Of a DNA stretch of 64,000 nt, positions 9,964 through 19,651 are shown in pieces (position 1 is the stretch's first letter; every line of letters begins with the position of its first letter). The stretch is from Moraxella oculi. Lineage in GTDB: Bacteria > Pseudomonadota > Gammaproteobacteria > Pseudomonadales > Moraxellaceae. The stretch covers positions 153,285-217,284 of the forward strand of contig NZ_JAMBAQ010000002.1 of NCBI RefSeq assembly GCF_023336735.1, written 5' to 3'. The notes below the pieces were generated by a model. It saw only the letters and a program-made list of their open reading frames with translations. It was not told the DNA's origin and did no database searches. A program made the position numbers and the translations under genes.

Positions 9964-10698
9964 ATGAAAGTTCTTAAACTATCTGCAATCGCTGGTGCTG
10001 TTCTACTTTCTACCAGTGCCATGGCAAATGTTGCAACTGATGCTGGTACTGTCATCGTTACTGGTGCAAAAAACACCACAATCGCTGTTGTTGATGGTAC
10101 TAAAAACTTATTCAAAACTGTATCAAAGCCAGCGGCAATTAGTGCAGAAGTTGGTACACTTGGTTATGGTGCCAACATCGCATGGTCACTAGATGCCACT
10201 ACCGAACTACAAGCTGGTTGGACTGGCGGTGATCCTGCAGGTCTATTTAAAGATAAAATCTCTGTTGATGGCACTGAATATAAGTTGGATACTAAGTTTT
10301 CTAATCCATACCTAGGTGTTCAGATGCGTCCTGCCTCAAACTGGCTAACCATCGGTGCTGGCGTGATTGTTCCTGACAATGACATCAAAGTAAAAACTGA
10401 AAACGCAACAGGCACCCAAACTGTTAACGGTGTGGACTATCGAGTAAATGGTGTTGTTGAGGGTACTGTTGAGCATCGTAACAAATTGGCTCCATACCTA
10501 AGCTTGGGTCTTCGTCCAAACATCAACAACAACTGGGGTCTGTTCGGTGAGATCGGTGCGACTTACTTAGGTAAAGCTGATGTAACCATCAAGTCAGACA
10601 ATGCTGATTTTAACAAGGCGGCTGCTAAGCGTATTCAAGATAAGGAGTACTCAAACTGGTATCCAGTTGCTAAAATCGGTGCCACTTACCGTTTCTGA
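9964..10698 (+). CDS. Outer-membrane beta-barrel protein (OmpW-like, uncertain family)
   Basis: Exported 244-residue protein with a signal peptide (MKVLKLSAIAGAVLLSTSAMA) and alternating hydrophobic strands ending in Phe (KIGATYRF), the classic BamA-recognised C-terminus. Internal strands such as YGANIAWSLDATTELQAGW and YLSLGLRPNINNNWGLFGEI support a small barrel. The start is chosen at 9964 because of the GGAGA ribosome-binding site and the signal peptide. Codon use looks biased to frequent codons, suggesting high expression. A strong terminator follows. OmpW-like is a structural guess; the substrate is unknown. Confidence 0.65.
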   Translation: MKVLKLSAIAGAVLLSTSAMANVATDAGTVIVTGAKNTTIAVVDGTKNLFKTVSKPAAISAEVGTLGYGANIAWSLDATTELQAGWTGGDPAGLFKDKISVDGTEYKLDTKFSNPYLGVQMRPASNWLTIGAGVIVPDNDIKVKTENATGTQTVNGVDYRVNGVVEGTVEHRNKLAPYLSLGLRPNINNNWGLFGEIGATYLGKADVTIKSDNADFNKAAAKRIQDKEYSNWYPVAKIGATYRF

Positions 10699-10740
10699 TG
10701 ACTGGCAGTCAGTCATTTTCATCTTAGCGATGATTTGATG

Positions 10741-10769
10741 AAATCACCCCATTTTGGGGTGATTTTTTT
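10741..10769 (+). terminator. Rho-independent terminator
   Basis: AAATCACCCC and GGGGTGATTT form a 10-bp stem with a 4-base loop, followed by a T-run. It ends the upstream outer-membrane protein gene. Confidence 0.9.
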
Positions 10770-10846
10770 ATTGTTGTGTATGAGGTGCATCAAGCTGATT
10801 CATATCAAAAAATGCCATGTCAAAAAAACGATGGCTTTGCTACTTT

Positions 10847-11389
10847 TTAATTTGACAACTGCGTTGAATTTTTACCGTCGTAAACATGAATCAGCTCTAC
10901 ACGACGATTTTTTGCCCAGTTGACTTCTCCCGTTTTTAGTACAGCAGGACGCTCCTCGCCAAAACTGATGATTTCAATATTGGCGGTGTCCACGCCTTGC
11001 TTTGCCAAGTAGTCATACACAGCGATAGCACGGCGTTTTCCCAAAGAAATGTTGTATTCACGAGAGCCACGCTCATCAGCATGACCTGCGATGATTGAGC
11101 GTGCAATAGAATTGGTCTTTAAAAATTTTACTTGTGCGTCCAAAATTTGAGCGGCTTGTTCGGTGATGCGGTCTGAATCAAAATCAAAATAAACCACGCC
11201 TTGTGTTTGCGTGATGGCTGTCTTGCCATGACTGATGCTAGGCACGGTGTTGTGGTGAGTGTGCTTGGTGTGAGCTGTGAAGCCAATCGGTGCTACCAGT
11301 ACTCGTTGAGTTGTTTGTGTATTGACACAACCTGCCATACTAAGAATGATACCGATGGCAAGCAGGGAATGTTTGGCATTTGCCAGCAT
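10847..11389 (-). CDS. OmpA-family lipoprotein, Pal-like
   Basis: Predicted outer-membrane lipoprotein that binds peptidoglycan. The N-terminus has a lipobox (ILSMAGC). The C-terminal OmpA domain shows the VYFDFDSDRI strand, the GHADERGSREYNISLGKRRA segment with the Asp and Arg that bind diaminopimelate, and a final NRRVEL motif. The 180-residue length suits Pal. tolB and the other tol genes are not nearby, so it may be a second OmpA-like lipoprotein rather than the Tol-Pal component. It is divergent from pepN and ends 78 bp from the upstream terminator. Confidence 0.82.
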   Translation of the reverse strand: MLANAKHSLLAIGIILSMAGCVNTQTTQRVLVAPIGFTAHTKHTHHNTVPSISHGKTAITQTQGVVYFDFDSDRITEQAAQILDAQVKFLKTNSIARSIIAGHADERGSREYNISLGKRRAIAVYDYLAKQGVDTANIEIISFGEERPAVLKTGEVNWAKNRRVELIHVYDGKNSTQLSN

Positions 11390-11628
11390 GACGACTCCAA
11401 AATAAAAAAATTGACATATGATGACAAAGTTATGCGATTTTTACAAGTGATTTTTGGGTTATGGTAAAAATCCAATCATGTTGAGGGAGTGATCATCTGG
11501 TGCGTGCTTCATTGATGTTATTATTCGCTGTTTTTGTGCGATGGGCTTTTATTTGTGTGTAAAGTTTGATAGTATGACAAACCATTGTTGCATATTTTAT
11601 AGACTGGTATTGATATTGGAGCGTAAAA

Positions 11629-14190
11629 ATGACCACCCCAAATAAAGTTTATTTAAAGGATTACACCCCTCCTGTTTTTTGTGTTAAAAAAGTTGATTTA
11701 GACATTCGACTCTACGAGGATCACGCGATTGTAGATGCGACTTTGACCATGAAGCGTCTGCACGAGGGTTTGCTGGTATTGTTTGGGCGTAAGCTTGAAT
11801 TGCAAGCCATTGAGCTCAATGGAAAGGTGCTTAGCGGTGGTGATTATACGCTCGATGAGGAACAATTGATCATTCATCACGCCCCTGATGATGCCATCGT
11901 ACGCACTTTAGTCAAAATCATTCCCCACACTAACACTGAACTAGAAGGCTTGTATCAGGCTGGCACTGGCATGGATGCGATGTTCGTAACTCAATGTGAG
12001 CCAGAAGGCTTTCGTAAAATTACTTTCTATCCTGATCGTCCTGATGTTCTGGCAGAGTTTATCACCAGGGTAGAGGCGGATAAAAAATACCCCACTTTGT
12101 TGGCTAATGGTAATTTGATTGAGAAAGGAGATTTGGGCGACAGGCATTTTGCGATTTGGCATGATCCCACCTTAAAGCCAAGTTATCTTTTTGCTTGTGT
12201 CATTGCCAATCTTGATGTGATGCAAGACACATATACCACTTGTGAAGGCAGGGAAGTGTTGCTTGAAATTTATGCCACCAAGCAGGATTTGGATAAATGT
12301 CATGTTGCCATGCAGGCATTAAAAGATTCAATGAAATGGGATGAGGATAATTATGGTTGTGCCTATGATTTAGATCGCTACATGATTGTTGCAACTGGTC
12401 AATTTAATATGGGGGCGATGGAAAATAAAGGTCTGAACATCTTTAATACCTCATGCGTATTAGCAACACCACAAACAGCGACTGATGAGAGTATTTTTCG
12501 AGTAAAGCTGGTGGTGGCTCATGAATATTTTCATAATTGGACAGGCAACCGTGTTACTTGCCGTGATTGGTTTCAATTATGCCTAAAAGAAGGCTTGACG
12601 GTATTTCGTGAACAAGGGTTTTCTGGTGATTTTCGCTCTAAAGCGGTGCAACGCATTGAAGATGTGGCATTCTTAAAAGCACATCAGTTTACTGAAGACG
12701 CAGGACCACTGGCTCACCCTGTGCGTCCTGAAAGTTTTGTGGAAATTAACAACTTCTACACCATGACCATCTATGAAAAAGGTGCGGAGATTGTCAGAAT
12801 GATTGCCAATCTTTTGGGCAGAGAAAAATATCGTCAAGGGACAGATGAATACTTTCGACGCCATGATGGACAGGCAGTAACCATAGAGGACTTTTTATCA
12901 GCTCTTTCCATAGGCGATGAGCGTGTCTTGGACTTTTTGGCTTGGTATCGTCAGCCTGGCACGCCTGAGGTTTTTGGTGGCTTTGACATTAAAGGCAATC
13001 AGGTCACCATCAATCTTTCTCAAAAAACTCGTCATGTAGCAGGTTTTGATGCACCCACTGCATTGCCGATTCCTGTGGATACGGCAATCTTTGATGGGGA
13101 GAGTGGAGAGTTGCTTGCTCAAAAAATGCTATTGTTGAATAAAGATGCTGACAGTTTTGTTTTTGAGGATTTGCCCTTAAATGGCGTGCGTCCTGTCATT
13201 TCGGTGTTGCGTAATTTCTCTGCTCCTGTCAAGCTAAACTTTGAGTACAGTAACGAAGATTTGATGAAGTTGGTCGCCTTTGAAACCGAAGGGTTTAACC
13301 GCTGGCAGGCAGTACAAACTTTAATCAATCGTTTGTTGTTGGGTGAGTCTGACGATTTGTCATTATTGACCGATACGCTACGCACTGTCATTCCAGCACT
13401 CATGCAAGATGACCCAATGTTGGCAGCTCGTCTGTTTGATATTCCAAGTGAGCAAGAATTGGCGATGGCTTATGAGGTCGATTACGATCCATCATTTGTG
13501 AAAGCCAAGAGGGATGAGTTGAAAAAAGGCATTGCTGCGGCATTGTCAGAAGTTGTGGGAGGGTGGTATCAGGCGTTGCCCATCGTGCCTTATGAAGATA
13601 CGCCAAAAGCGCGTGGTCAACGACTTTTGCGTAATGTGTTACTAAACCTTGCTTTGGCAGCAGATTTGCCACAGGTCAAATCTTGGGCTTATCAGCAATA
13701 TGATGATGCCAGCTGTATGAGTGAACGACTGGGTGCTTTGTCGGCGATGATAAGCTTTAATTTGGAAAAAGCGGATGTCTATGTGGCGGATTTTTATGAC
13801 AAATTCCGTGATGAAGAGCTGGTGATTGATTCTTGGTTTGCGGTGCAGGCTCGTGCTGATGTGCGTGATGTGGCCTTCATCAAATCTTTGATGATGCGTG
13901 ATGATTACGATTGGAATGTGCCAAATCGTGTACGCACAACACTAAATGCCCTTGCTGCCAAGCCAACCCAGCTGTGGAGTGAAGAGGGCTTGACGCTGTA
14001 TTTTGATGCCCTTGCTCGCCTTGATGCCATCAATCCGACCGTTGCTTCAAGAGTGCTATCGCAGCTTGGACGCTGGTATACCCTTGATGAGTCTCGCAAG
14101 GCGATTGTTAAAGAAAAGCTGATTGCCTTACAAGGTGTTGCAAAATCTAAAAATGTGTTAGAATTTGTCAATAACATGCTTAATGCTTAA
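11629..14190 (+). CDS. pepN: Aminopeptidase N (M1 family)
   Basis: Cytoplasmic zinc aminopeptidase that removes N-terminal residues in peptide turnover. The GAMEN substrate-binding motif (GAMENKGLNIF) is followed by the zinc site HEYFHNWTGNRV (HExxH) and the distal Glu in LKEGLTVF. Its 853 residues match the E. coli-type PepN subfamily, including the C-terminal helical domain. The start is ATG at 11629 with GGAG upstream. It is monocistronic by layout: a terminator follows directly. Confidence 0.97.
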   Translation: MTTPNKVYLKDYTPPVFCVKKVDLDIRLYEDHAIVDATLTMKRLHEGLLVLFGRKLELQAIELNGKVLSGGDYTLDEEQLIIHHAPDDAIVRTLVKIIPHTNTELEGLYQAGTGMDAMFVTQCEPEGFRKITFYPDRPDVLAEFITRVEADKKYPTLLANGNLIEKGDLGDRHFAIWHDPTLKPSYLFACVIANLDVMQDTYTTCEGREVLLEIYATKQDLDKCHVAMQALKDSMKWDEDNYGCAYDLDRYMIVATGQFNMGAMENKGLNIFNTSCVLATPQTATDESIFRVKLVVAHEYFHNWTGNRVTCRDWFQLCLKEGLTVFREQGFSGDFRSKAVQRIEDVAFLKAHQFTEDAGPLAHPVRPESFVEINNFYTMTIYEKGAEIVRMIANLLGREKYRQGTDEYFRRHDGQAVTIEDFLSALSIGDERVLDFLAWYRQPGTPEVFGGFDIKGNQVTINLSQKTRHVAGFDAPTALPIPVDTAIFDGESGELLAQKMLLLNKDADSFVFEDLPLNGVRPVISVLRNFSAPVKLNFEYSNEDLMKLVAFETEGFNRWQAVQTLINRLLLGESDDLSLLTDTLRTVIPALMQDDPMLAARLFDIPSEQELAMAYEVDYDPSFVKAKRDELKKGIAAALSEVVGGWYQALPIVPYEDTPKARGQRLLRNVLLNLALAADLPQVKSWAYQQYDDASCMSERLGALSAMISFNLEKADVYVADFYDKFRDEELVIDSWFAVQARADVRDVAFIKSLMMRDDYDWNVPNRVRTTLNALAAKPTQLWSEEGLTLYFDALARLDAINPTVASRVLSQLGRWYTLDESRKAIVKEKLIALQGVAKSKNVLEFVNNMLNA

Positions 14191-14197
14191 TGATCAT

Positions 14198-14230
14198 AAA
14201 ATACGGCAGGTCAAACTTGCCGTATTTTTT
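14198..14230 (+). terminator. Terminator after pepN
   Basis: AAAATACGGCA and TGCCGTATTTT form an 11-bp stem around a 9-base loop and run into a T-tract. The open frame of the next gene formally extends back through this hairpin, which argues for the later start at 14289. Confidence 0.85.
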
Positions 14231-14288
14231 GTGTAGTGTTCAATCGGATCAACCATTGCCTTATTTGACATCAATCGCCAAGATCACC

Positions 14289-15629
14289 ATGATCAAACCG
14301 CCTTTTTATTACTCCGTGGCCATTTGTCTTGCCATGCCCCTGTATCGTTATATGGTGTATAAAAAATCACACCGTTTATCAAGCCATGAGCGTGAGATTG
14401 ATGAGCGATTTGGTAAGGCTTATTTGCCCATACCGACCACAAAAAGCCGAACAGACAATGCGTCTCATGTGCCAACAAGTCCACCGCATCGTAAAGGGTT
14501 AATTTGGTGTCATGCGGTCAGCCTTGGGGAGTTGAACACGGCTTATCCATTGTTAACAATATTACTAAATCAAGGTTTTGATTTGTGGATAACCAGCACG
14601 ACACAAACAGGCTTTGATAGAGTCGCCACGCTATTTCAAGACGAAATGGGCGTGCGTGTCAACCATAGCTTTGTGCCTGTGGATTCCCCTAAGGTTTTTA
14701 AAAGATTTTTAGCACATGTTCAACCCATGATGGCAGTATTCATTGAGACAGAATTGTGGGCGAATATGTTATATGAGTTACGCCGCCAAGGCATTTTGGC
14801 GGTTTTGGTGAATGCCAGATTGACCGAAAAATCATTCTTAGGTTATGCCAGATTTGGTAGATTAAGCCGAAGCATGATGGCAAATCTCACCGCCATCATC
14901 GCCCAAGATGACGCATCGGTGGAGCGATTCATCGGTCTGGGGGCGGATGCCAACAAGGTTCATGTTGCCAACTCTCTAAAGTGGGCAAGTGTTGTTCGTT
15001 TATCTAAGGATAATGAACGGCTCTTGGCACAAGTAAGAGCGTGGGATTTTGGCAATAGACCCATTTGGCTTGCTGCCAGTACGCATGAAGGCGAGGAGAA
15101 TTTCATGCTTGAAGCTCAGCATATTTTGCGACAATCCGATCAAAATCCGTTGCTAATCTTAGTGCCTCGCCACCCAGAACGCTTTGAAAGCGTGGCAAGT
15201 TTATGCCAAGCATCAGGTCTGACGACGCACAGACGCTCTAAAAATGAGCAGATAGATACAAGCACCCAAGTTTACCTGGCGGACAGCATGGGGGAGCTCT
15301 TGGCTTGGTATGCCATGTGTGATGTGGCGGTGGTGGCAGGTTCTTTTGTTGATGTGGGTGGTCATAATCCAATTGAGCCAGCAAGCTTCGCTAAGCCTGT
15401 GGTCATGGGTAAATTTGTTAAAAATTGTGAGCTGTTGGTACAGCAACTTTCATCGGTGAATGCTTTGGTGCAGGCAGACAGCTCCCCCGATGCCATCGCT
15501 CAAACGGTACGGTCTTGGCTTTTTGATGACAAACTGGCCAAGCAGGCTGGAGAGCAGGGTGCAGCTGTGGTTGCCAAAAAGCAAAAAGCCGCCCAAGTTC
15601 AAGCTGAGTATTTATTAAGTTATTTATAA
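14289..15629 (+). CDS. waaA: 3-deoxy-D-manno-octulosonic acid (Kdo) transferase
   Basis: Inner-membrane glycosyltransferase that adds Kdo to lipid A precursor during lipooligosaccharide synthesis. Typical KdtA features are an N-terminal membrane anchor (YYSVAICLAMPLYRYM), ERFGKAY, IWCHAVSLGELNTA, VFIETELWANM, the AASTHEGEE motif, LVPRHPERF and GGHNPIEPA near the C-terminus. The start at 14289 (MIKPPFYY) gives 446 residues, close to the usual 425; the longer frame would overlap the pepN terminator. rsmE follows by 10 bp, so the two are probably cotranscribed. Confidence 0.95.
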   Translation: MIKPPFYYSVAICLAMPLYRYMVYKKSHRLSSHEREIDERFGKAYLPIPTTKSRTDNASHVPTSPPHRKGLIWCHAVSLGELNTAYPLLTILLNQGFDLWITSTTQTGFDRVATLFQDEMGVRVNHSFVPVDSPKVFKRFLAHVQPMMAVFIETELWANMLYELRRQGILAVLVNARLTEKSFLGYARFGRLSRSMMANLTAIIAQDDASVERFIGLGADANKVHVANSLKWASVVRLSKDNERLLAQVRAWDFGNRPIWLAASTHEGEENFMLEAQHILRQSDQNPLLILVPRHPERFESVASLCQASGLTTHRRSKNEQIDTSTQVYLADSMGELLAWYAMCDVAVVAGSFVDVGGHNPIEPASFAKPVVMGKFVKNCELLVQQLSSVNALVQADSSPDAIAQTVRSWLFDDKLAKQAGEQGAAVVAKKQKAAQVQAEYLLSYL

Positions 15630-15639
15630 GCCGATTTTT

Positions 15640-16356
15640 ATGAATGTTTTACTATTGACTGATGAATGTTTTGATGGCGATCGTGCCGTCATCAACAATG
15701 CTGATCAGTTATCACACATCAAAACCGTGTTGAAATCACAGATTGGCGATGTGTTAAAAATCGGGCGACTTGGTGGGTGTGCGGGTGTTGGTGTGCTAAC
15801 AGATCTTACTGCCAATCAAGCAATATTGACCGATGTGAAGTTGACAGTCCTACCGCCCAACAAAACAGGCGTTACCATCATGCTCGCCTTACCACGCCCA
15901 AAAGTGTTACGCAGATTGATCATGGATATGACGGCAATGGGGGTGAATCACATCATCTTGGTTAACAGTGCTCGCACAGATAAAAGCTACTGGGGGTCGC
16001 CGATACTCTCGCGCCTAGATGAATTTGTCATTGAGGGGTTGCAGCAAGGTGTAGATACCATTCCTCCAACAATCACACTTGCCAAGCGATTTAAGCCTTT
16101 TGTTCAAGATGAATTGCCAAGCTTAATTGAGCCAGCTGATTCGGTGGTATGCCACCCTTATGCTGCCATGCCTTTTGGTGAATTTGTCCAAAAAAATGCT
16201 TTGCCCACATTCATCGCCATCGGTGCAGAAGGGGGCTTTGTCCCTTATGAGATTGAGCGATTTAATGAAGTGGGTATTGCGGCGGTAAGCTTAGGTGAAC
16301 GCATCTTACGCACGGAAAGTGCGGTCAACGCAGTGCTTGGACGGTATTTGTCATGA
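15640..16356 (+). CDS. rsmE: 16S rRNA (uracil-1498-N3)-methyltransferase
   Basis: SPOUT-class methyltransferase that modifies U1498 of 16S rRNA with S-adenosylmethionine. The trefoil-knot SAM-binding motifs are present: AIGAEGGF (GPEGG-type) and LGERILRTESA (LGxRILRxETA). Its 238 residues are normal. It begins 10 bp after waaA and overlaps the convergent cmoM by 6 bases at the 3' ends. Confidence 0.94.
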   Translation: MNVLLLTDECFDGDRAVINNADQLSHIKTVLKSQIGDVLKIGRLGGCAGVGVLTDLTANQAILTDVKLTVLPPNKTGVTIMLALPRPKVLRRLIMDMTAMGVNHIILVNSARTDKSYWGSPILSRLDEFVIEGLQQGVDTIPPTITLAKRFKPFVQDELPSLIEPADSVVCHPYAAMPFGEFVQKNALPTFIAIGAEGGFVPYEIERFNEVGIAAVSLGERILRTESAVNAVLGRYLS

Positions 16357-17181
16357 TGGTAATTTTTGGGCGATGTTTTTGGTTGCTAAGATGTGTAAAT
16401 ATCGACCCATTAAGCGAAATGGTAATTGTTGTGAGTAGCGAAGCTCCATGGCAATCACTGCATCAGGATTGGTAAGTCCACCACGCTTTAAAGGGGCGTA
16501 GTCACAAAATACTCGAATTCCAGAGCGGCTTTGTACGACATAATGGTGAGATGCCAGCCAGCTTTCCACTTCTTCATTTTGTACAGGATTGTTTGGGGTT
16601 AGGCTTTTGTCATCAGCAGGTTTTGGTCTGTCTAGTTGATAAAAATTACCCATGATGAGATTGCGATAAATCAGGCTGGCAGGATTGTAAAAGCATAATG
16701 ATAGCATGCCGCCATCTGCCAAAAACTCATCAAAAAAATCCATGATTTGTTGAGGATTTCCTAGCCATTCTAGCACCGCATGACATAAAATAAGATCGAA
16801 TGTTTCACCTTTAATCATATCGGCAAGTTCTTGATAGGGGCATGCGATGAATCGAATGCCATTGAGTTTTTGTTCTTCGGCGACTTGTTTTGCCTTCTCA
16901 ATCATATTGACCGAGATGTCGTTGATGGTACAGTGATGGTCTTTGGCAAGTGTCAGACTGATCTGTGCCAATCCTGCACCAACATCAAGAATTTTTAAAG
17001 GACGCTTTAGCTGACCGCTTAACTTTTCGACCGACTGATTGACATCACGGCCAAGTACCGCCAAACGCACCTGCCCCTTTAAGCTGCCGTAGACTTTTTT
17101 GGCAAAATGTTCAGTGATGGTGTCGAAATTGCGGTCGGTAGGCGTGTTGATCGGGGTTGTTTGATTCATGGTGATGGCCAT
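16351..17181 (-). CDS. cmoM: tRNA cmo5U34 methyltransferase CmoM
   Basis: Class I SAM methyltransferase that methylates the carboxymethoxy group of cmo5U34 in tRNA, the last step after CmoA/CmoB. It matches CmoM (SmtA) along its length: DRNFDTITEHFAKKVYGSLKG at the N-terminus, LDVGAGLAQIS (SAM motif I), LCHAVLEWLGNP, CFYNPASL, then SGIRVFCDY and LGRYLHILA-type ends (here MGRYLHILA). The length of 276 is slightly long; Met5 is an alternative start. cmoA and cmoB lie about 31 kb away in the same window, so the pathway is complete. Confidence 0.92.
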   Translation of the reverse strand: MAITMNQTTPINTPTDRNFDTITEHFAKKVYGSLKGQVRLAVLGRDVNQSVEKLSGQLKRPLKILDVGAGLAQISLTLAKDHHCTINDISVNMIEKAKQVAEEQKLNGIRFIACPYQELADMIKGETFDLILCHAVLEWLGNPQQIMDFFDEFLADGGMLSLCFYNPASLIYRNLIMGNFYQLDRPKPADDKSLTPNNPVQNEEVESWLASHHYVVQSRSGIRVFCDYAPLKRGGLTNPDAVIAMELRYSQQLPFRLMGRYLHILATKNIAQKLPS

Positions 17182-17259
17182 TGTTGATGTGATGATACAA
17201 TACAGAGTGTGCGATGTTTTTTGTGTGTGTTAATGCTTAAAAAGTTACCATGCGTATGA

Positions 17260-17265
17260 TATAAT
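17260..17265 (+). promoter_or_regulatory. Putative -10 element for the lipoprotein gene
   Basis: TATAAT in the divergent gap between cmoM and the lipoprotein gene, about 80 bases upstream of the ATG at 17345. The -35 is not obvious. Confidence 0.35.
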
Positions 17266-17344
17266 ACGGTGTTTATTGGGCGGTTTGTGTATTGTATCAT
17301 AAAGCAGGCGTGTCCGTGATGATGAAATTGAACGGTGAGTAAAT

Positions 17345-18253
17345 ATGAAAAAAATCAGTGCGTTAAAGTGCGCTTTGGGTGTTATTGTTGTGGCTTTAAT
17401 GGTGTCAGCGTGTGCCAAAAAAGACCAACCATCAACTGAACATCAAGAAAAAGTTGCTGAACCTGTCGTTCAAGAAATCCAAGCCATTTGTGATGAGCCA
17501 AGCTTGCGTAATCGCCTGGTGGATGCTTTACAAGCAGGATTGTTAGACCATGCGTTAATGGCAATACAAAGCTATGATGATGCGTCAAAGCTGGGTCTAG
17601 AAAAGCAAGTGCGTCAAAATCTTACTGAACTGAACATTGATTTGCACAATGTGGTGGCATCAGGTGCGACATGTCATGCTGATGTGCAGTTTGTACTGCC
17701 CATTCAGCAAGTCATTTATGCGAATTTGGCGTTTGAATCATTGGGCTTAGCACCGCTTGATGAGCAAGCGGCTGAAGCAGGTTCGGCGCTTGTAGGGGGT
17801 AATCGATTGGTTGCCAAAGCTTTTGCTTATACCATTGAAAATAACAAGGCGGTTATTGGCATGGATAATGCAATCGTCAATCTGGTGGCAGATGCTGTCG
17901 TGGCGGGGACGCATGGCATGGCAAGTGAATCTCATGTGCAAGCACAAAATACTCCCGTGGTTCGTTTAGAGCCTGTAGCACCCATTGCGACACCTCGCAT
18001 TCAGCAACCAGCACCAGTAGTGTCAGAGCCTCGTCCAGAGCCACAAGCCCAGTATTCTCAGCCCAAACCAAAGGTTGAACAGCAAGCGAAGCCTCAAGAT
18101 GTCTCTGTAGAGCAAACCAAAACCCAATCACACCCAGAGACTAAGCCTGAACAACCAAAAACAGAGCCAGCCAAGGCAGCTCAACCAATACAAGATTCAC
18201 CAACGAATGAGAATATCGAACTTTTGATCATAGAAAGTGATGAGACTTACTGA
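17345..18253 (+). CDS. Hypothetical lipoprotein with Pro/Gln-rich tail
   Basis: Predicted lipoprotein: the N-terminus ends in the lipobox VSAC at about residue 22. Residues 40-190 form an Ala/Leu-rich domain with two cysteines (AICDEP and GATCHAD) that could pair. Residues 200-290 are a low-complexity Pro/Gln/Lys/Glu-rich stretch (SQPKPKVEQQAKPQ-type), plausibly a linker across the peptidoglycan. I recognise no family. It precedes the ABC importer by 126 bp but need not belong to it. Confidence 0.65.
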   Translation: MKKISALKCALGVIVVALMVSACAKKDQPSTEHQEKVAEPVVQEIQAICDEPSLRNRLVDALQAGLLDHALMAIQSYDDASKLGLEKQVRQNLTELNIDLHNVVASGATCHADVQFVLPIQQVIYANLAFESLGLAPLDEQAAEAGSALVGGNRLVAKAFAYTIENNKAVIGMDNAIVNLVADAVVAGTHGMASESHVQAQNTPVVRLEPVAPIATPRIQQPAPVVSEPRPEPQAQYSQPKPKVEQQAKPQDVSVEQTKTQSHPETKPEQPKTEPAKAAQPIQDSPTNENIELLIIESDETY

Positions 18254-18379
18254 CTTTGACCAGATTTTTATTGGATATATGACGAGGATCTGCCATCTTT
18301 ATGGTAATTTGATACATTGGGGTGGGGCATCTCATCGTACCAAATCTATTAATTTGGCAGGTTTATTTTGGAGAATAAG

Positions 18380-19417
18380 ATGCAACATTTTCATACCTTA
18401 AAGCTGTCGGCTTTGACTTTGTCAGCGGTTGCTTTATTTGGCTGTCAAGACAAAAGTGAGACACCAGCTGACGCCACTCAACATGCACAGGCTACCACAG
18501 TACCTGCCAAGCAAGCCAAGACCGTTGCCATCAGTGCGATTGTTGAACATCCATCGCTTGACGACATTCGTCGTGGCATCGTCGCAGGTTTGGCGGATTT
18601 GGGCTATAAAGATGGTCAAAATTTGACAGTGAATTTTCAGTCTGCACAAGGCAATATGGCAACTGCGGCTCAAATTGCTAAGCAATTCGCTTCGGAAAAT
18701 CCTGATGCGATCGTTGCCATTTCAACACCGACAGCCCAAAGTTTGGCAGCGGCCACTCAGACCATTCCCTTGATTTATACGGCAGTATCTGATCCTGTGG
18801 CGGCCAAATTGATTGATAACAATAATATCCCCACCCAGATGAACATCACAGGTCTATCAAGTCAGCTGCCACTTGAACCACAAATCGAGCTTTTTACCAA
18901 GGTAAAACCGAACGCCAAGCGTATCGGCTATGTGTATAGTCCTGGAGAGGCGAATTCGGTCGCACTCAAAGAACGCTTAATGGAGATCTTGCCAAAATAT
19001 GACATGACTTTGGTTGATATTCCCGCCAATCGTTCGGCGGATGTGGCAGCGGCTACTCGTGCGCTTGATGGTCGTGCGGACTTGATTTATACCTCTTTGG
19101 ATAATAATGTTGCTTCAGCAATGGAAGCGATGGTACAAGTCGCTAATGAGCTTGATTTGCCCATCATTGCTTCTGACGAATTTAGTGTGCGTCGTGGTGC
19201 GACGGCTGCGTTGGGTGTGAATGATTTTGATTTTGGGGTGGTAACTGCCGAGTTGGTGGCACAGGTATTAGATGGTAAAAAGCCTGCCGAAATTGAGCCT
19301 AAAATCATGAATACACTGACATTATATGTCAGCCCAAAACATGCCATTGAGCAAGGCGTATCCTTGAATGATGAAATTACCAAAGATGCCATCAATGTTG
19401 ATGTTGTAACAAGGTAA
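18380..19417 (+). CDS. ABC transporter substrate-binding lipoprotein (PF04392/TrpX type)
   Basis: Periplasmic binding lipoprotein of a three-gene importer. Lipobox VALFGC follows a basic N-terminus; the mature part matches the DUF534/TrpX-like fold: HPSLDDIRRGIVAGLADLGY, NPDAIVAISTPTAQ, IPLIYTAVSDPVAA, GYVYSPGEANS and IASDEFSVRRGATAALGVN. The start at 18380 is set by GGAG upstream (the frame also opens at an in-frame TTG at 18368). Related systems carry tryptophan or other small aromatic or heterocyclic molecules; the substrate here is unknown. Permease and ATPase genes follow. Confidence 0.85.
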   Translation: MQHFHTLKLSALTLSAVALFGCQDKSETPADATQHAQATTVPAKQAKTVAISAIVEHPSLDDIRRGIVAGLADLGYKDGQNLTVNFQSAQGNMATAAQIAKQFASENPDAIVAISTPTAQSLAAATQTIPLIYTAVSDPVAAKLIDNNNIPTQMNITGLSSQLPLEPQIELFTKVKPNAKRIGYVYSPGEANSVALKERLMEILPKYDMTLVDIPANRSADVAAATRALDGRADLIYTSLDNNVASAMEAMVQVANELDLPIIASDEFSVRRGATAALGVNDFDFGVVTAELVAQVLDGKKPAEIEPKIMNTLTLYVSPKHAIEQGVSLNDEITKDAINVDVVTR

Positions 19418-19651
19418 TGATCGATCTGCCAGTGAGCTGATGTGATTTTGGCGAATGTCGCTTGCCACTTTTTATCATGTTGGTTTGGTCTGCTTAATGT
19501 CATGCATTCATTTTAATCAATGTATGTATGGAAAATATTCCACAAATTGACTTTAGCGATTCCTCCATCTTGTTCAAGTGTGTTGAAATCGTGATGCACA
19601 CACCATGCTTGTCTTTGGTGTGTGTTTTTTTACTTAGTTTTAGGAATTTTT